Assembly (NCBI GenBank): GCA_025455775.1
Contig: JALOLT010000010.1
Location: forward strand, 1-60,830
Length of the DNA stretch: 60,830 bases
Reading direction: 5' to 3'
Source of the DNA: Fimbriimonadaceae bacterium
GTDB taxonomy: Bacteria; Armatimonadota; Fimbriimonadia; Fimbriimonadales; Fimbriimonadaceae
This document shows positions 18,407 through 27,698 of this stretch, piece by piece. The position numbers and the translations under genes were made by a program. How positions within the stretch are numbered: position 1 is the first letter of the stretch; each line of letters opens with the position of its first letter. The notes beneath the pieces were generated by a model. The model was given only the letters and a program-made list of their open reading frames with translations, had not been told where the DNA came from and made no database searches.

Positions 18407-18455
18407 GTAAAGGCACAGACACCCTACTTCAGCCCCTGCGTGGCGCTGGAGTGAA

Positions 18456-18782
18456 CTAGTGAGTGAGAGGGCGGACTTCAACTCGCCCTTTTAATGCCAG
18501 AGTCGGGCACCCCTGGGCATACTCCACCGCATCTTCGAGAGTGGGGCACTCGATCACGAAAAGGGCGCCAAGCCCGTCACCCCAAAAGAAGGATTTCAGG
18601 TCAAAGACACTGCTTCCATCCAGAACTAAGCTTGCCTCGTTTACTGGCCAGCCGGACACAAAGACTCCCTGTTCCTTGAGTTCCCGAACCCAGGTTCCAA
18701 AAGCTTCCTTAGCATCCGATTGTTCGCTTGGAGAAAGGCGATCCCAGACTCCGGAGTCCCAGCAAAGAAGGGCAAAGTGCAT
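18456..18782 (-). CDS. YciI/YCII-family small protein
   Basis: The 108-residue product begins MHFALLCWDSG and has the alternating strand-helix layout of the YCII ferredoxin-like domain: LSPSEQSDAKEAFGTWVREL helix, VSGWPVNEA strand, then GALFVIECPTLEDAVEYAQGCPTL. In the family a conserved His/Asp pair forms a putative active site, but the function is unsettled; some members are dehalogenase- or sigma-factor-associated. No partner gene is visible. It ends opposite the family A element. Confidence 0.8.
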   Translation of the reverse strand: MHFALLCWDSGVWDRLSPSEQSDAKEAFGTWVRELKEQGVFVSGWPVNEASLVLDGSSVFDLKSFFWGDGLGALFVIECPTLEDAVEYAQGCPTLALKGRVEVRPLTH

Positions 18783-18905
18783 AGCTCATGATAGCAGGCC
18801 GAAACAGCTCGGTTGAGAACGGCGTAATCACAAGCTGAGGATCGAGGAACCAAACTTACCCCACAGTCATTTCCTTTCTCGATAAACAATCCCTGGAATC
18901 CTCCC

Positions 18906-19352
18906 ATGTTAAACCTTCTAAAACCCATCGATCTCTCGGCAAAGGCTTCAACTGGTTTGCTCCTTCTCAGGCTCTTAGCTGGGTCTGCGATGGTTTTGCA
19001 TGGTTTACCAAAACTTGGGAATCCGACGGGCTGGATGCCAGCCGAAGTGGGTATCCCTGGATTCTTGCTCGCCCTTGTGGTGCTAGGAGAGGTCGCCGGC
19101 GGGTTGGGCCTCCTCTTGGGCGCTCTCTCTCCGCTTGCCTGCCTTGGGGTAGCGGCCGCTATGGGAGGAGCCATCTGGTTCAAGATTCAAAATGGAGCTG
19201 CCTTTGTGAATCAGAGCGAAGGTTATAGCTATCCCGCCCTTTTCTTGGCTGTGGCTGTCGCCCTGATCTTCACTGGTCCTGGGCGATTCTCGCTCGACGC
19301 TTTGGTCTTTGGGAAAGCCAATGCCCCCTCGTCCGACCCTGCTCTCCAATAG
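18906..19352 (+). CDS. DoxX family membrane protein
   Basis: The 148-residue product has four hydrophobic segments (LLLLRLLAGSAMVLHGLPKL, PGFLLALVVLGEVAGGLGLL, LACLGVAAAMGGAIW, YPALFLAVAVALIFTG) and the DoxX pattern LRLLAGSAMVLHGLPKLG near the start. DoxX proteins are inner-membrane proteins linked to redox or thiol stress in several bacteria; a specific role cannot be given here. It is a single-gene unit closed by a strong terminator. Confidence 0.88.
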   Translation: MLNLLKPIDLSAKASTGLLLLRLLAGSAMVLHGLPKLGNPTGWMPAEVGIPGFLLALVVLGEVAGGLGLLLGALSPLACLGVAAAMGGAIWFKIQNGAAFVNQSEGYSYPALFLAVAVALIFTGPGRFSLDALVFGKANAPSSDPALQ

Positions 19353-19369
19353 CGGGTGAGCCGAAATTA

Positions 19370-19406
19370 ACTCCCCCTCCGCCAGCCAGCGGAGGGGGAG
19401 TTCTTA
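19370..19406. terminator. Hairpin terminator after the DoxX gene
   Basis: ACTCCCCCTCCGC (19370-19382) and GCGGAGGGGGAGT (19389-19401) form a perfect 13-bp stem with a 6-nt loop, followed by TCTTAT. It lies between convergent genes and serves mainly the plus strand because the U-run is on that side. Confidence 0.85.
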
Positions 19407-19425
19407 TCGAGCGTTCTCATCGAGC

Positions 19426-21222
19426 TTAGAGGCTCGGCAAGACGGAGATCCCGTCGATCGTTGCGCCGTCTTTGCTAAAGACTGCGATGTTCAGGCCAGG
19501 CAGGTAGTTCCAGATCTCGGTCTCTGTCCCTCGGACGAGGCGAAGTCGCTGGAGCCCTTTCAGATCGACCCCGATCTCCGATGCTTTCATCCCAACTGAT
19601 AAAGTGACACGGAAGGAAGAAGTCGGGCTCTTTGCGCGCAGTTGCACAGAGCTTCCTTTTGCGTAGCTCGTTACGCGGAAAACACGCTCGCTTTCGAAAA
19701 TTGCGACGACGTCGCCTCCTTTGTAGCGTCGCTCAATGATGTCGGGATACTGCTGACTGAAGGTGAAGCTCGTCGCTGGCTTTCCTAAGGCGGTTTCAAA
19801 GGCAGTGACCCCTTGCAGAAGGGCGATTTGCTTGCCATCTACCGTCATCGAAGTGATCTGAGCAATTTCTGCCTGATTCTCGATTTCTTTGATAGCGATC
19901 CCTGCATCTCGGCAGACCGTTTCCCAAGCGCGCTTCACCAACGCAAAGCGAGAATCTGCGACTGGCCCAAAGGTGAGATAGGTTCGCAATACTGCTTCTA
20001 CCCGAAAGGCTGGCTGGCCAGTGAGCTTGGGGAGGTTGACTCTGGCCATATTCTCGGCTGCTTCCATATTGAAGCTCCGAGAAGGGCCGGTCGCAATAAA
20101 GGCATCGCGAATCATCTGGGCTGCCTTTGCCTCTTGCCCCAGTCTGGCTAATCCAAGAGCGGAGTTGTTCGTCAGGCGCAAAGTCTCCAGGGGATCCTTC
20201 GTGGCCTTCAGCATTTCGTCGGTCAGGCGGCGACCTGACTCGATGGACTGGCGGTCGTTGGTGGGATGGAGCATCAGAGCCAATCCGAGGAGTTCCGAAG
20301 CTTTCGTGCTGGTCGGCGCAGCAGCTACTGATTGTCGAATGATCTTCAGGGCCTCTGCGTACCTCAACTGATCCTCCGCAGTGATTCCTCCTCCTTTGGG
20401 GCGAACAGGGATCGGCAGCACTGGTCCGAAGTCTGGCTTGAACATTCCTTCTTTAACCGTGTCGGGCAGGAGGTCGTAGTAGTTCATCAGACTCGCTTGG
20501 CCCTGCATGATGAGGGCTTCTTTCAAGCGGGAATCCTTCTTGTAGGCTTCCGCAAAAAACTCCGCCGCAATCCCGTAGTCCCTAGCCTGCATGAAGCCAA
20601 GAGCTGCTTTGTATTCGATGGTGCCAAGCAGGATTGTGTCGTCGTTGTTGACCGCGGCAGCCCTCATCCTACCGTCGGCGTGGGTTCCTGTCATGTGCAG
20701 GGCGATCTCCCCGGATTTGTCAGAGAGTTCCGAAAGGCGGATCAGGACTTCGACCATATCCATCTTGTTGTAGCCGGCTGAGACGAGGGCCTGGGCTCCC
20801 AGGCGATCTGCTTCGTACTCCAGCTGGCGGGTGTAGATCGTCATCATGTCGGCCCCGCGTCGCCTGACGGTCGTGTCAGTAGGGTGGCCCTTGGAAAGGT
20901 GGGCCATTTCATGGGCAATTACGGCTCTCACAAGGTTTTTGTCGTGATCGAGGAAGGTGAGGAGACCCTCGAAAACCACCATCACCGCTTGAAACTTTCG
21001 GTCTGGGGTGCGCTCTACCGTGACAAAAGCGTTCACCTTCGGCTCATTTTTCATCGTGAGCTGAATGGGATAGACATAGTTGGCCTGCCGCGGAATGTAG
21101 GCTTCCAACTCAGTGATCATTTTTTGAATATCTGATTCGCCCAGTTTTGTCTGGCTGTAGCCAGATGAAAAGAGCAGGCAGAGTAACGCGACGGACGACG
21201 AGGCCCTCAAAAACATTTTCAT
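19426..21222 (-). CDS. M48 metalloprotease-TPR protein (paralogue 1)
   Basis: The 598 residues have a signal peptide (MKMFLRASSSVALLCLLFSS), which with AAGGAA upstream decides for the ATG at 21222. The zinc motif HEMAH is at 104-108 and the third ligand is in EYEADRLGAQAL (about 137). After the protease domain come about 250 residues of TPR-like helices and a C-terminal beta-rich domain of about 140 residues (GGDVVAIFESERVFRVTSYA...). It should be a periplasmic zinc peptidase, BepA/YfgC-like in layout. The gene at 24661 encodes a paralogue of exactly the same length in the opposite orientation. The substrate is unknown. Confidence 0.9.
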   Translation of the reverse strand: MKMFLRASSSVALLCLLFSSGYSQTKLGESDIQKMITELEAYIPRQANYVYPIQLTMKNEPKVNAFVTVERTPDRKFQAVMVVFEGLLTFLDHDKNLVRAVIAHEMAHLSKGHPTDTTVRRRGADMMTIYTRQLEYEADRLGAQALVSAGYNKMDMVEVLIRLSELSDKSGEIALHMTGTHADGRMRAAAVNNDDTILLGTIEYKAALGFMQARDYGIAAEFFAEAYKKDSRLKEALIMQGQASLMNYYDLLPDTVKEGMFKPDFGPVLPIPVRPKGGGITAEDQLRYAEALKIIRQSVAAAPTSTKASELLGLALMLHPTNDRQSIESGRRLTDEMLKATKDPLETLRLTNNSALGLARLGQEAKAAQMIRDAFIATGPSRSFNMEAAENMARVNLPKLTGQPAFRVEAVLRTYLTFGPVADSRFALVKRAWETVCRDAGIAIKEIENQAEIAQITSMTVDGKQIALLQGVTAFETALGKPATSFTFSQQYPDIIERRYKGGDVVAIFESERVFRVTSYAKGSSVQLRAKSPTSSFRVTLSVGMKASEIGVDLKGLQRLRLVRGTETEIWNYLPGLNIAVFSKDGATIDGISVLPSL

Positions 21223-21450
21223 TTTTCGTTCCTTGCTATGCCGTGGGCTGGCGTCAGCACATGGCAGCAATCTTGAAAGGGTTACGTGCAACTCTGGGCA
21301 CCGTTACTCCCGGGGGTGCAACTATTCCTAGAGTCCCAGGTAGTTTGAACTCCAGTTTGTTGTAAATGCAAGGATGGCAATTTTTGAGTTCCTCACCCAG
21401 ATTGAGAACGCTGAGCGGCAGTTTTTGTGAATTCTGGTGCAAACTCTGCC

Positions 21451-22170
21451 ATGGAACATACGGTTCTCTTGTGGCCCGATGGGAATCCGGATGGCTGGCA
21501 CGCCTTCGAGCCAGAAGGCGTTGAGATTTCGCCGGAGGGTTTTCGCCTGATTCGCCCGGTTGAACAGCCTCGTCTCACCTTTCACGGGGATTGGAAGTTG
21601 CCTGACCCGAAGGTGCTCATTTTGCCGGGCGGTGGCTATTGGCTCGTTGCGGCAGACCACGAGGGAGAATGGGTGGCGGAATGGCTGGCGCGCCACGGAG
21701 TCCCTGCTGCTGCCTTGACTTACCGGGTTCCTAATCCCGATGGTGACGAGCCAAAACACAGGATTCCGCTTCAGGACGCGACTGAGGCTTGGCGGATTGT
21801 GTCGGCCCTTGGTGCGACAGGGGTGATGGGATTTTCGGCTGGCGGACACCTGGCTGCCAGCTTGGCCCATCAGGAGGAGACTGTGCAAGCCCTTGCCCTG
21901 ATCTACCCTGCTTACCTACTGGCCGATTCTGGGGCCGAGCTCTTGCCTGAGGTTGCTCCTTTGCCACATCAAACCGCTTTCTTGGTTCACCACGAACACG
22001 ACTTGGTTCCTCTCCAGAATAGTTTGAGCTATTTTCGCGCTGTTCAACCAGCGTCGAAGCAGCTTCACCTTTTGGGAGGCGATCTTCACGGGGGAGGGAT
22101 CCGTCTCGGTGATCAGCTTGCCCCTTGGGCTGATGACTTGGCGACGTGGTTTCTTGAAGTCTGCTCTTAA
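21451..22170 (+). CDS. Alpha/beta-hydrolase (BD-FAE/dienelactone-type esterase)
   Basis: The 239 residues show the oxyanion strand VLILPGGGYW, the nucleophile elbow GFSAGGH (Ser), the Asp region HHEHDLVP and the catalytic His in GDLHGGG. This is the layout of acetyl-xylan-esterase-like and BD-FAE hydrolases. No signal peptide, so probably cytoplasmic. The start at 21451 (MEHTVLLWPDG) is used; an ATG at 21427 in frame adds eight residues. It is divergent from protease paralogue 1. The substrate is probably an acylated sugar or short-chain ester, by family only. Confidence 0.88.
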   Translation: MEHTVLLWPDGNPDGWHAFEPEGVEISPEGFRLIRPVEQPRLTFHGDWKLPDPKVLILPGGGYWLVAADHEGEWVAEWLARHGVPAAALTYRVPNPDGDEPKHRIPLQDATEAWRIVSALGATGVMGFSAGGHLAASLAHQEETVQALALIYPAYLLADSGAELLPEVAPLPHQTAFLVHHEHDLVPLQNSLSYFRAVQPASKQLHLLGGDLHGGGIRLGDQLAPWADDLATWFLEVCS

Positions 22171-22586
22171 GGGACTCCCAGTAGACGCTGATTTTTGGGA
22201 TTCCTCAATCAAGTTGATGAATTCAGCTTCGGCAAGATTGTCACTATAAATGTAGTTTCTCTCTTTTTTCCTGCAAATTCGCACGGAGTGGGTGTATAAA
22301 AGGTTAATGCGACGAGTCTTCCTTCTATTCTCGCTTCCTCTGCCGGCAGGAAGCCTATCTCTTATCACTCCTAAAACAGCTTTATGTACTTCATCGAGCT
22401 GACGTCAAATAGGAACAAATTCGAACGGTTACCCAATATGGGGAGGCACCTGTCCAACTAAAACGTTTCGTGCACTTCGGTACAATTCAGTAACTGACAT
22501 GTTCTTTTGCGGCTGCGCTCCGCTGACTCCTCCAATTCCAAACCCTGATCCACCTCTCCCGTAACGTTTGAAAGGAAACCCAAGAT
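22171..22586. other. Intergenic region without a convincing gene
   Basis: 416 bp. AT-rich promoter-like sequence is present around 22240-22300 (TATAAA near 22245). Tiny open frames occur, e.g. a 31-codon frame at 22305 with a hydrophobic start and a 21-codon frame at 22499, but neither has support. AAAGGA near 22568 can serve the TTG start at 22587. Confidence 0.4.
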
Positions 22587-23285
22587 TTGTCAATCATATT
22601 TTCGATCCTCTGGCTCCATCAAGCTATCTCTTCTGACGAGTACCGCCTTGAATCACTTCAGGCAGCGTCGATTCGACCAGGTTACGTCGTCTCTCTTCCG
22701 CGAGCCTACCAGGGGGTAGAAGTGATTCATAACTTGGCAAAACCAATTCTTGAAACCAAGGATCTTGAAAGGTTAGGTCAGGCTCATGGCTTAGCAGTTC
22801 GGATTGATGACGAAAAGAAGACGATCGTTTTCGAGAAAAAGCTAGATCGCAAGGAGGACGAATCTGCCCTACAAAGGTCTCTTGTGAAGTTTCGGGATTC
22901 GATTCCGAAGCCTGCCGGAATCAGTCAAGCTGTCGAAAACGTGAAACGTGAACTGCAGCAAGCAGAGACGACTCCTACTATTAATCGGCCTGGCTCTTAT
23001 TCCCTTACAAAGACCTTGATGGCTGGGGCACTGGAAAGAGTTGTCCCTCATCTCGCCGAAGCGCTTAAGTTAAGAGAGACAATTGTTCTGACCACCACGC
23101 CAAGGGGCTCAGAGAGAGATCTTGGATTGACAAGATCGGATTTGTCAAGATTGCTCGAAGAAGTAGATCAGATTCGCATGGCGCTTGACAGTGCTGTGCC
23201 CACAAGCTTTACGTCTTTCTACGCAAGTTCGTTGCGTAGAGAAATCGAAGAGTTCGAACCATTTCAGATCTCTCTTTTGTTTTAG
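22587..23285 (+). pseudogene. Broken gene of unknown function, 5' part
   Basis: The open frame from a TTG at 22587 gives 232 residues with a hydrophobic N terminus (MSIIFSILWLHQAISS), then a mostly helical, charged region. At 23262-23264 there is a TTT run; adding one T would change the frame so that translation continues as EPFSDLSFVLAPDKSTT instead of ending in SLLF. The continued frame is protein-like for about 48 codons to 23411. This points to a single-base deletion in a gene that originally continued into the 3' part. I recognise no family. The predicted product is secreted or membrane-anchored by its N terminus. Confidence 0.6.
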
Positions 23286-24343
23286 CCCCTGACAAATCTA
23301 CGACTGCAGTTCACTTATTTGCTTCTAATCATGAAGGACGAGTAGTGATGTATGAGCTTTTCTGGATCGATAACCCTTCTCAGGATGTGAGCGATATCCA
23401 AAGTGTTTTTTAAACGGACGAGGGTCAGGAAGCGCTTGGAACACTTGTTGAGGATTCGTCTTCTCAAAACACTGTTGCTGTCTCAAAAATGCTCTACGGA
23501 ACTCCCTCCTTTTCGAAAAGAAATGAGGTTGCCCAATACAACCCCGGAGATGCTCTTCTCTCATTTGCTAAGCACTCCGAAATTGCCACTGGAAAGCCTG
23601 TCGTGCTTGGCGCGAGTATGGAGAGTGAACACGAACTACTCCTCAGGATTCAGGATGCAGCTAGTCGAGGGGCTGGCTCACCCTACGTCTCATTTGGCAA
23701 GAACCTCCTAAGAGGGCAAGGCGGAGTCATCCCGACGACTTCTGGGACTGATGGTGTCTCGTTAAACCAATTCAGAAATCTTTATGATTCTGGCGGCTTG
23801 CGAGGCTACCTTGCCTTGGGTGCGGATGACAGTATCTATGTTGCTCGGCTCCTAGAATTGAGAAGCAGGGTCGGCTTGAAAGGCTTCGTGCCATCGGATT
23901 TGTGGGTTTCGTCTTGGCCCTCAAAATTACGAGACAGTTTGTTGCCTGACTTGAGAGTCTCTCTTGCTTCCGTTCCCGTGCAAGTCCTAGTGGAATTGGC
24001 TGGTGATACCCTCGACTTAGCATTGCCGACGAGGATTCCTCTGCCCATTCGCGGACAGGTGATTACAGAAAAAGAGAGTGGCGTCTGGCGACTCGGTAAC
24101 GACCAAGTGGGGTTCGTGCCAACCCCTATGAGTGCTGAGACCTGGCGGCGAGTGAGTCGCTCTGGGCAAGGTCAGTTTGGGGAACGGACGGAATTCAGTC
24201 TTCGACTCTTTGTGACCCGGGAAAAGGTGGTTACGTTTCCGCTGGGATTCGATAGCCTGGGAGTGAAAGACAACTGGGTTCCGATTGCCGATCTGAAGCC
24301 AGACCTCGGGTCTGGTTGGGAGAAAGTTTCGGGGGAGGACTAA
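23286..24343 (+). pseudogene. Broken gene of unknown function, 3' part
   Basis: After the frameshift the frame is open to a TAA at 23409-23411 within TTTTTTAAA, then open again in the same frame (TDEGQEALGTLVEDSSSQ, running into the ATG at 23489) to the stop at 24343. The 284 residues from 23489 are beta-rich with a repeated fold (LRVSLASVPVQVLVELAG...). Read as one gene, 22587-24343 would be about 585 codons with one frameshift and one nonsense codon. Two lesions favour a decayed gene over a single read error. The stop codon TAA at 24341-24343 is the first three bases of a family B element. Confidence 0.6.
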
Positions 24344-24409
24344 CCCCGCCTCCCCGAGGCCACACCCTCCCCTCCGCTGACGCTCCGGGGCTGCGCCTCG
24401 GCGGGGTTA
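24341..24409 (+). repeat. Structured intergenic element, family B copy 1
   Basis: The arms TAACCCCGCC (24341-24350) and GGCGGGGTTA (24400-24409) are perfectly complementary. Inside is the family B core: CCCCGAGGCCAC, a short central GCTGACGC segment, then CTCCGGGGCTGCGCCTCGG. CGAGGC (24355-24360) pairs with GCCTCG (24395-24400) and CCCC with GGGG. The element begins exactly at the stop codon of the upstream gene. Confidence 0.75.
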
Positions 24410-24436
24410 CTGACGATCCAGCCAAGCCAGGAACGC

Positions 24437-24565
24437 GGTCGGGAGCACCCTGAATGGCGAGCCGCGTCGGGGCAGACGAGGGCCGAGCGGAGCGAGACCC
24501 GAGGAGGGATTGGCCTTGGGCCGACGCGGCGAACCAGAAAACCACTCAGATTTCGGCTCCCGATC
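24437..24565 (+). other. Nested hairpin element (element C)
   Basis: Two nested stems: GGTCGGGAGC (24437-24446) with GCTCCCGATC (24556-24565), 10 pairs including one G-U, and GCCGCGTCGG (24461-24470) with CCGACGCGGC (24521-24530), 10 perfect pairs. The interior is purine-rich (GAGCGGAGCGAGACCCGAGG). It follows family B copy 1 and lies about 95 bp upstream of the second M48 gene, so it could also belong to that gene's leader. Single copy here. Confidence 0.5.
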
Positions 24566-24660
24566 ACCTCCAACCAAGACTCTCTGATAACCTCTCCACT
24601 TCTCGCGCGTAGAACTATTCAGACCGCTGCCGCCTCACTAGGCCGCGATTTGGAGAGAGA

Positions 24661-26457
24661 ATGAGAACCTCAAAACATGTTTTCGCAGTGCTGGTTGCAC
24701 TGCTGAGCCTCACTGTCCTGAGCCCAGCCCAACAAAAAATCACCGAAAAAGACATTCAGGACATGGTCAGGGAGATGGATGCCTTTGTACCACGTAATCC
24801 CAATTATCAGTATCCGGCAAGGGCAGTCTATGAAAGAGATCGGGTAGTCAATGCCACTGCCGGACTCGACGGAAAAAAGCCAGTGGTAACAGTTCATCAA
24901 GGATTAGTCGACTTGCTCCGACACGATCGCGATATGGTTCGAGCCGTCATAGCCCATGAGCTAGGGCACCATTCGGCTGGCCACCACCTGAAATCGCGAG
25001 GATCCACCGGTGACAGAATCATCACCACGACACGTCAATGGGAGTACGAAGCAGATCGCATTGCGGCGATCGCCCTCGAAGAAGCAGGCCACTCGAAAAA
25101 CGATATGGTCAGAGTTCTGCTCTATATTGCAGAGTACATGGATCAGGTTGATCCTAAAAACGCTCCCCTCCACCTCACCACGACCCATCCAGAAAGTCGG
25201 CAGAGAGCTGCTGCGATTTCGAACGATCCCCAGATTTTTAGATCTGCCATCTCCTACCGCTCTGCGATGGCAATGATGCAGGCCAGAGAATATGCCATCG
25301 CAGAAACCCTCTTTGCGAGAGCCTATCAGCAAGATCGCCGCTGGACTGACGCCTTCGTGATGCAAGGTCAGGCTGCTCTCATGGCCTATTACGATGCCTT
25401 GCCGGATCCAGTGAAAGAGACTCTCTTCAAGCCAGATTTCGGCCCGATCCTGCCCCTTCCCTCAACCGCCAGAGGTACGACAGTCACAGCCGAAGACCAA
25501 GTCCGGTACCGCTACGCGATGGACGTCCTGCGCAGGGCCCAAGCAGCTGCACCCCAATCCGTCAAGGCAAACGAGCTGCTTGCCCTGGGGCTAGCCCTGG
25601 AACCACTTGGAGCAGCCAGTGAGCTCAATCGCGGACTCTTGCTCATGAATCAGCTCAGGACATCCATGAGAACGAACCAAGACCGCTTGCGGCTCGCCAA
25701 CAACACTGCCCTGGTTGTGGCTCGAATCTCAGGCGCGGCTCGGGGATCCGAAGTAATCCGCAATGCCATGATCTCTCTGCGAATAGGAAGCCCAGAAGCG
25801 GTCAAAAACCTGCTGCGAAGCCCGGTTCCAAATCTGTCCCGCTCTGACTCAATCCTCCTGAGTCGTTTGATCCAGACTTTCTTTGATCCCACGTCTCTTA
25901 GCCAAACGAGATTCGAGGAAGCTGCAAGGAACTACGAAAACCACCAGCGAGCTGCCAACCTACCAATCCGCCAACTCGAGATGAAGGCGAACCTCTCCAG
26001 GGTCATGTCGCTCACCGTCGGAACGAATCGCATCAACCTGCTCCAGACCTCAGAGGAGGTGGCTCGGATTCTCGGAACATCAAGCGGACGTCACATCTTC
26101 GACAGGGATTACCCTGATCTCTTTGAGTCACGATTCCAGGGTGGCGATGTGAGGGTGATCTTTGAGAGCAACCAAGCTTTTCGAATCACGTCCTACGCAA
26201 AGGGTTCTAGTCTGCAGATCCGCACCGACGACCCAACGTCGCCGTTCCGCCTGGTGGTCACGGTAGGATCCACCGTTGCCGAGTTTGAACGAAACTCCGG
26301 GGTGAGTCTAAACCGCCTGCCTGTCATCGAGCTCGTAAAAGCAGGGGGAGTTGAGAATTGGTACTTCATCCAAGGAAGCCAAATTGGTATTTATTCCCAG
26401 AGTGGCCGCACGATCGACGGCATCACAATCCTGCCCTCCTTCACCATCCAACGCTAA
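24661..26457 (+). CDS. M48 metalloprotease-TPR protein (paralogue 2)
   Basis: The 598 residues share layout, length and motifs with the gene at 19426: signal peptide (MRTSKHVFAVLVALLSLTVL), zinc motif HELGH at 99-103, EYEADRIAAIAL near 126, TPR-like helices, and the C-terminal domain (GGDVRVIFESNQAFRITSYA, then IDGITILPSF). GGAGAG lies just before the ATG. The two copies are clearly diverged, so the duplication is not recent. Expected to be a periplasmic zinc peptidase. A hairpin follows the stop. Confidence 0.92.
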   Translation: MRTSKHVFAVLVALLSLTVLSPAQQKITEKDIQDMVREMDAFVPRNPNYQYPARAVYERDRVVNATAGLDGKKPVVTVHQGLVDLLRHDRDMVRAVIAHELGHHSAGHHLKSRGSTGDRIITTTRQWEYEADRIAAIALEEAGHSKNDMVRVLLYIAEYMDQVDPKNAPLHLTTTHPESRQRAAAISNDPQIFRSAISYRSAMAMMQAREYAIAETLFARAYQQDRRWTDAFVMQGQAALMAYYDALPDPVKETLFKPDFGPILPLPSTARGTTVTAEDQVRYRYAMDVLRRAQAAAPQSVKANELLALGLALEPLGAASELNRGLLLMNQLRTSMRTNQDRLRLANNTALVVARISGAARGSEVIRNAMISLRIGSPEAVKNLLRSPVPNLSRSDSILLSRLIQTFFDPTSLSQTRFEEAARNYENHQRAANLPIRQLEMKANLSRVMSLTVGTNRINLLQTSEEVARILGTSSGRHIFDRDYPDLFESRFQGGDVRVIFESNQAFRITSYAKGSSLQIRTDDPTSPFRLVVTVGSTVAEFERNSGVSLNRLPVIELVKAGGVENWYFIQGSQIGIYSQSGRTIDGITILPSFTIQR

Positions 26458-26473
26458 ATCCAGGTGAGAAATA

Positions 26474-26502
26474 AGGGGCCGTCTCACAAGACTCAGCCCC
26501 TT
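26474..26502. terminator. Two-part hairpin between convergent genes
   Basis: AAGGGGC (26474-26480 region) pairs with GCCCCTT (26496-26502), and inside it GTCT pairs with AGAC around a CACA loop. No strong U-run, so termination activity is likely but not certain. Confidence 0.55.
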
Positions 26503-26524
26503 CCCGTCAAAGAATCAATCTCAG

Positions 26525-27586
26525 TCAGTTCAGCTTCGCAAGCTCCTTCTTTAGGGTCTCAATCGCTTCCATCGCGGCAGGATCTCGTCCCGCAAGAATT
26601 GCCATGTAGATGCTGAGGTAGTCGCCAATATGGGCGAGGCCAAGCATCTTGCTCAGGAGCGAGTCACCAGGAGCCGTGATCATTGTGACTTCCGAGTATC
26701 GCTCCACCACCTCGAGCGTCAGGCCAATCCGAGCCTTCATGCGGTCGCTTTCGCTTCCCTCGCTCAAAACGACCGTCACCCACTTTTGAACCCCTTGGGC
26801 TCCACTGCCTTCCCAGCCCAAGATTTCGTTGTGACAAAGTTCGGGAAAGACGTGGGTGAAAATCATTTCCTTACCGTTCTCGTTGATCTGGCCCTTCCAA
26901 CGCTGAGCGAGGGCAAAAGTCCAGCCACTGGTTCCATATAGAAGCCCCACCTTCGCGCTCAGTTGCCGCGCGATCTGCTTGGCTTGGTTTTTGTCTTCGT
27001 CTGGTTCGAACCCATACTGCTCCTTCACCCGGAAGAGAGTGGCAAAAGCTCCCTCGTAATCTTGCGCGGGAATCAATCCCAGGCTTTCGCAGGCATACAC
27101 GACCGGCAGAAGCATGTAGCCCATCGCAGTTCTCGGGGGCTGGCCCCCCGGAACGATGATCAGAGGATAGCCATCCTCCCTCGCCATTTCTGCCAGCTTC
27201 CCGCCACTGGTGACCACGATCAAGGAAGCACCTTTCTTCTGAGCATCCCGATAAGCGCTAATCGTTTCTTCTGTATTCCCCGAGTAGCTGACCGCAAAGA
27301 CGAGGGTGCCTTGGTTCACAAACGAAGGGGTGAAGTAGTCACGATTCACCAAGAAGGGCGTCTTCCCTTGATCTTCGAAGAGAGCTTTCACCAAGTCGCC
27401 ACCAGCAGCCGACCCACCGAGCCCAGTAAGGAGGACAAGATCAGGCTTGGCATTCCACTTTGGCAGAGCTGCCTTGCTCGCGATCCCAAGGGCAGAGATG
27501 CATTGCTCCGGAAAAGCCTGGATCAGCTCGTTAAAGCCAGTTGGGTCGTTTTTTGTCGGAAGTGTCAAGCCATCGAGAGTCACCAT
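26525..27586 (-). CDS. Bifunctional phosphoglucose/phosphomannose isomerase (SIS-domain family)
   Basis: The enzyme interconverts fructose 6-phosphate with glucose 6-phosphate or mannose 6-phosphate. The 353 residues have two SIS lobes: TGLGGSAAGGDLVKALFE, then VSYSGNTEETI (phosphate-binding), and VTSGGKLAEMARE. The C-terminal lobe has VFPELCHNEILGWEG, which carries the catalytic Glu and His of the archaeal-type Pgi/Pmi family (ELCHNEI). Length fits that family (about 320-350) rather than the 550-residue E. coli Pgi. It can feed pfkA, encoded elsewhere in the window. Divergent from purC. Confidence 0.92.
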   Translation of the reverse strand: MVTLDGLTLPTKNDPTGFNELIQAFPEQCISALGIASKAALPKWNAKPDLVLLTGLGGSAAGGDLVKALFEDQGKTPFLVNRDYFTPSFVNQGTLVFAVSYSGNTEETISAYRDAQKKGASLIVVTSGGKLAEMAREDGYPLIIVPGGQPPRTAMGYMLLPVVYACESLGLIPAQDYEGAFATLFRVKEQYGFEPDEDKNQAKQIARQLSAKVGLLYGTSGWTFALAQRWKGQINENGKEMIFTHVFPELCHNEILGWEGSGAQGVQKWVTVVLSEGSESDRMKARIGLTLEVVERYSEVTMITAPGDSLLSKMLGLAHIGDYLSIYMAILAGRDPAAMEAIETLKKELAKLN

Positions 27587-27698
27587 AGGCCAGAGGTTAC
27601 TCTAACTGGGTGAACAGTGCAGGAGGGATGTTCATTCCACGAGATCTCTGTGGTCTTTGCCCAATGGTCACCCGAGAGTGAGGTTAAACTGAGAAGCG

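Noticed and set aside
22305-22400. 31-codon frame starting MRRVFLLFSLPLPAG
   Set aside because: Looks like a signal peptide but ends soon after, has no ribosome-binding site and no support.
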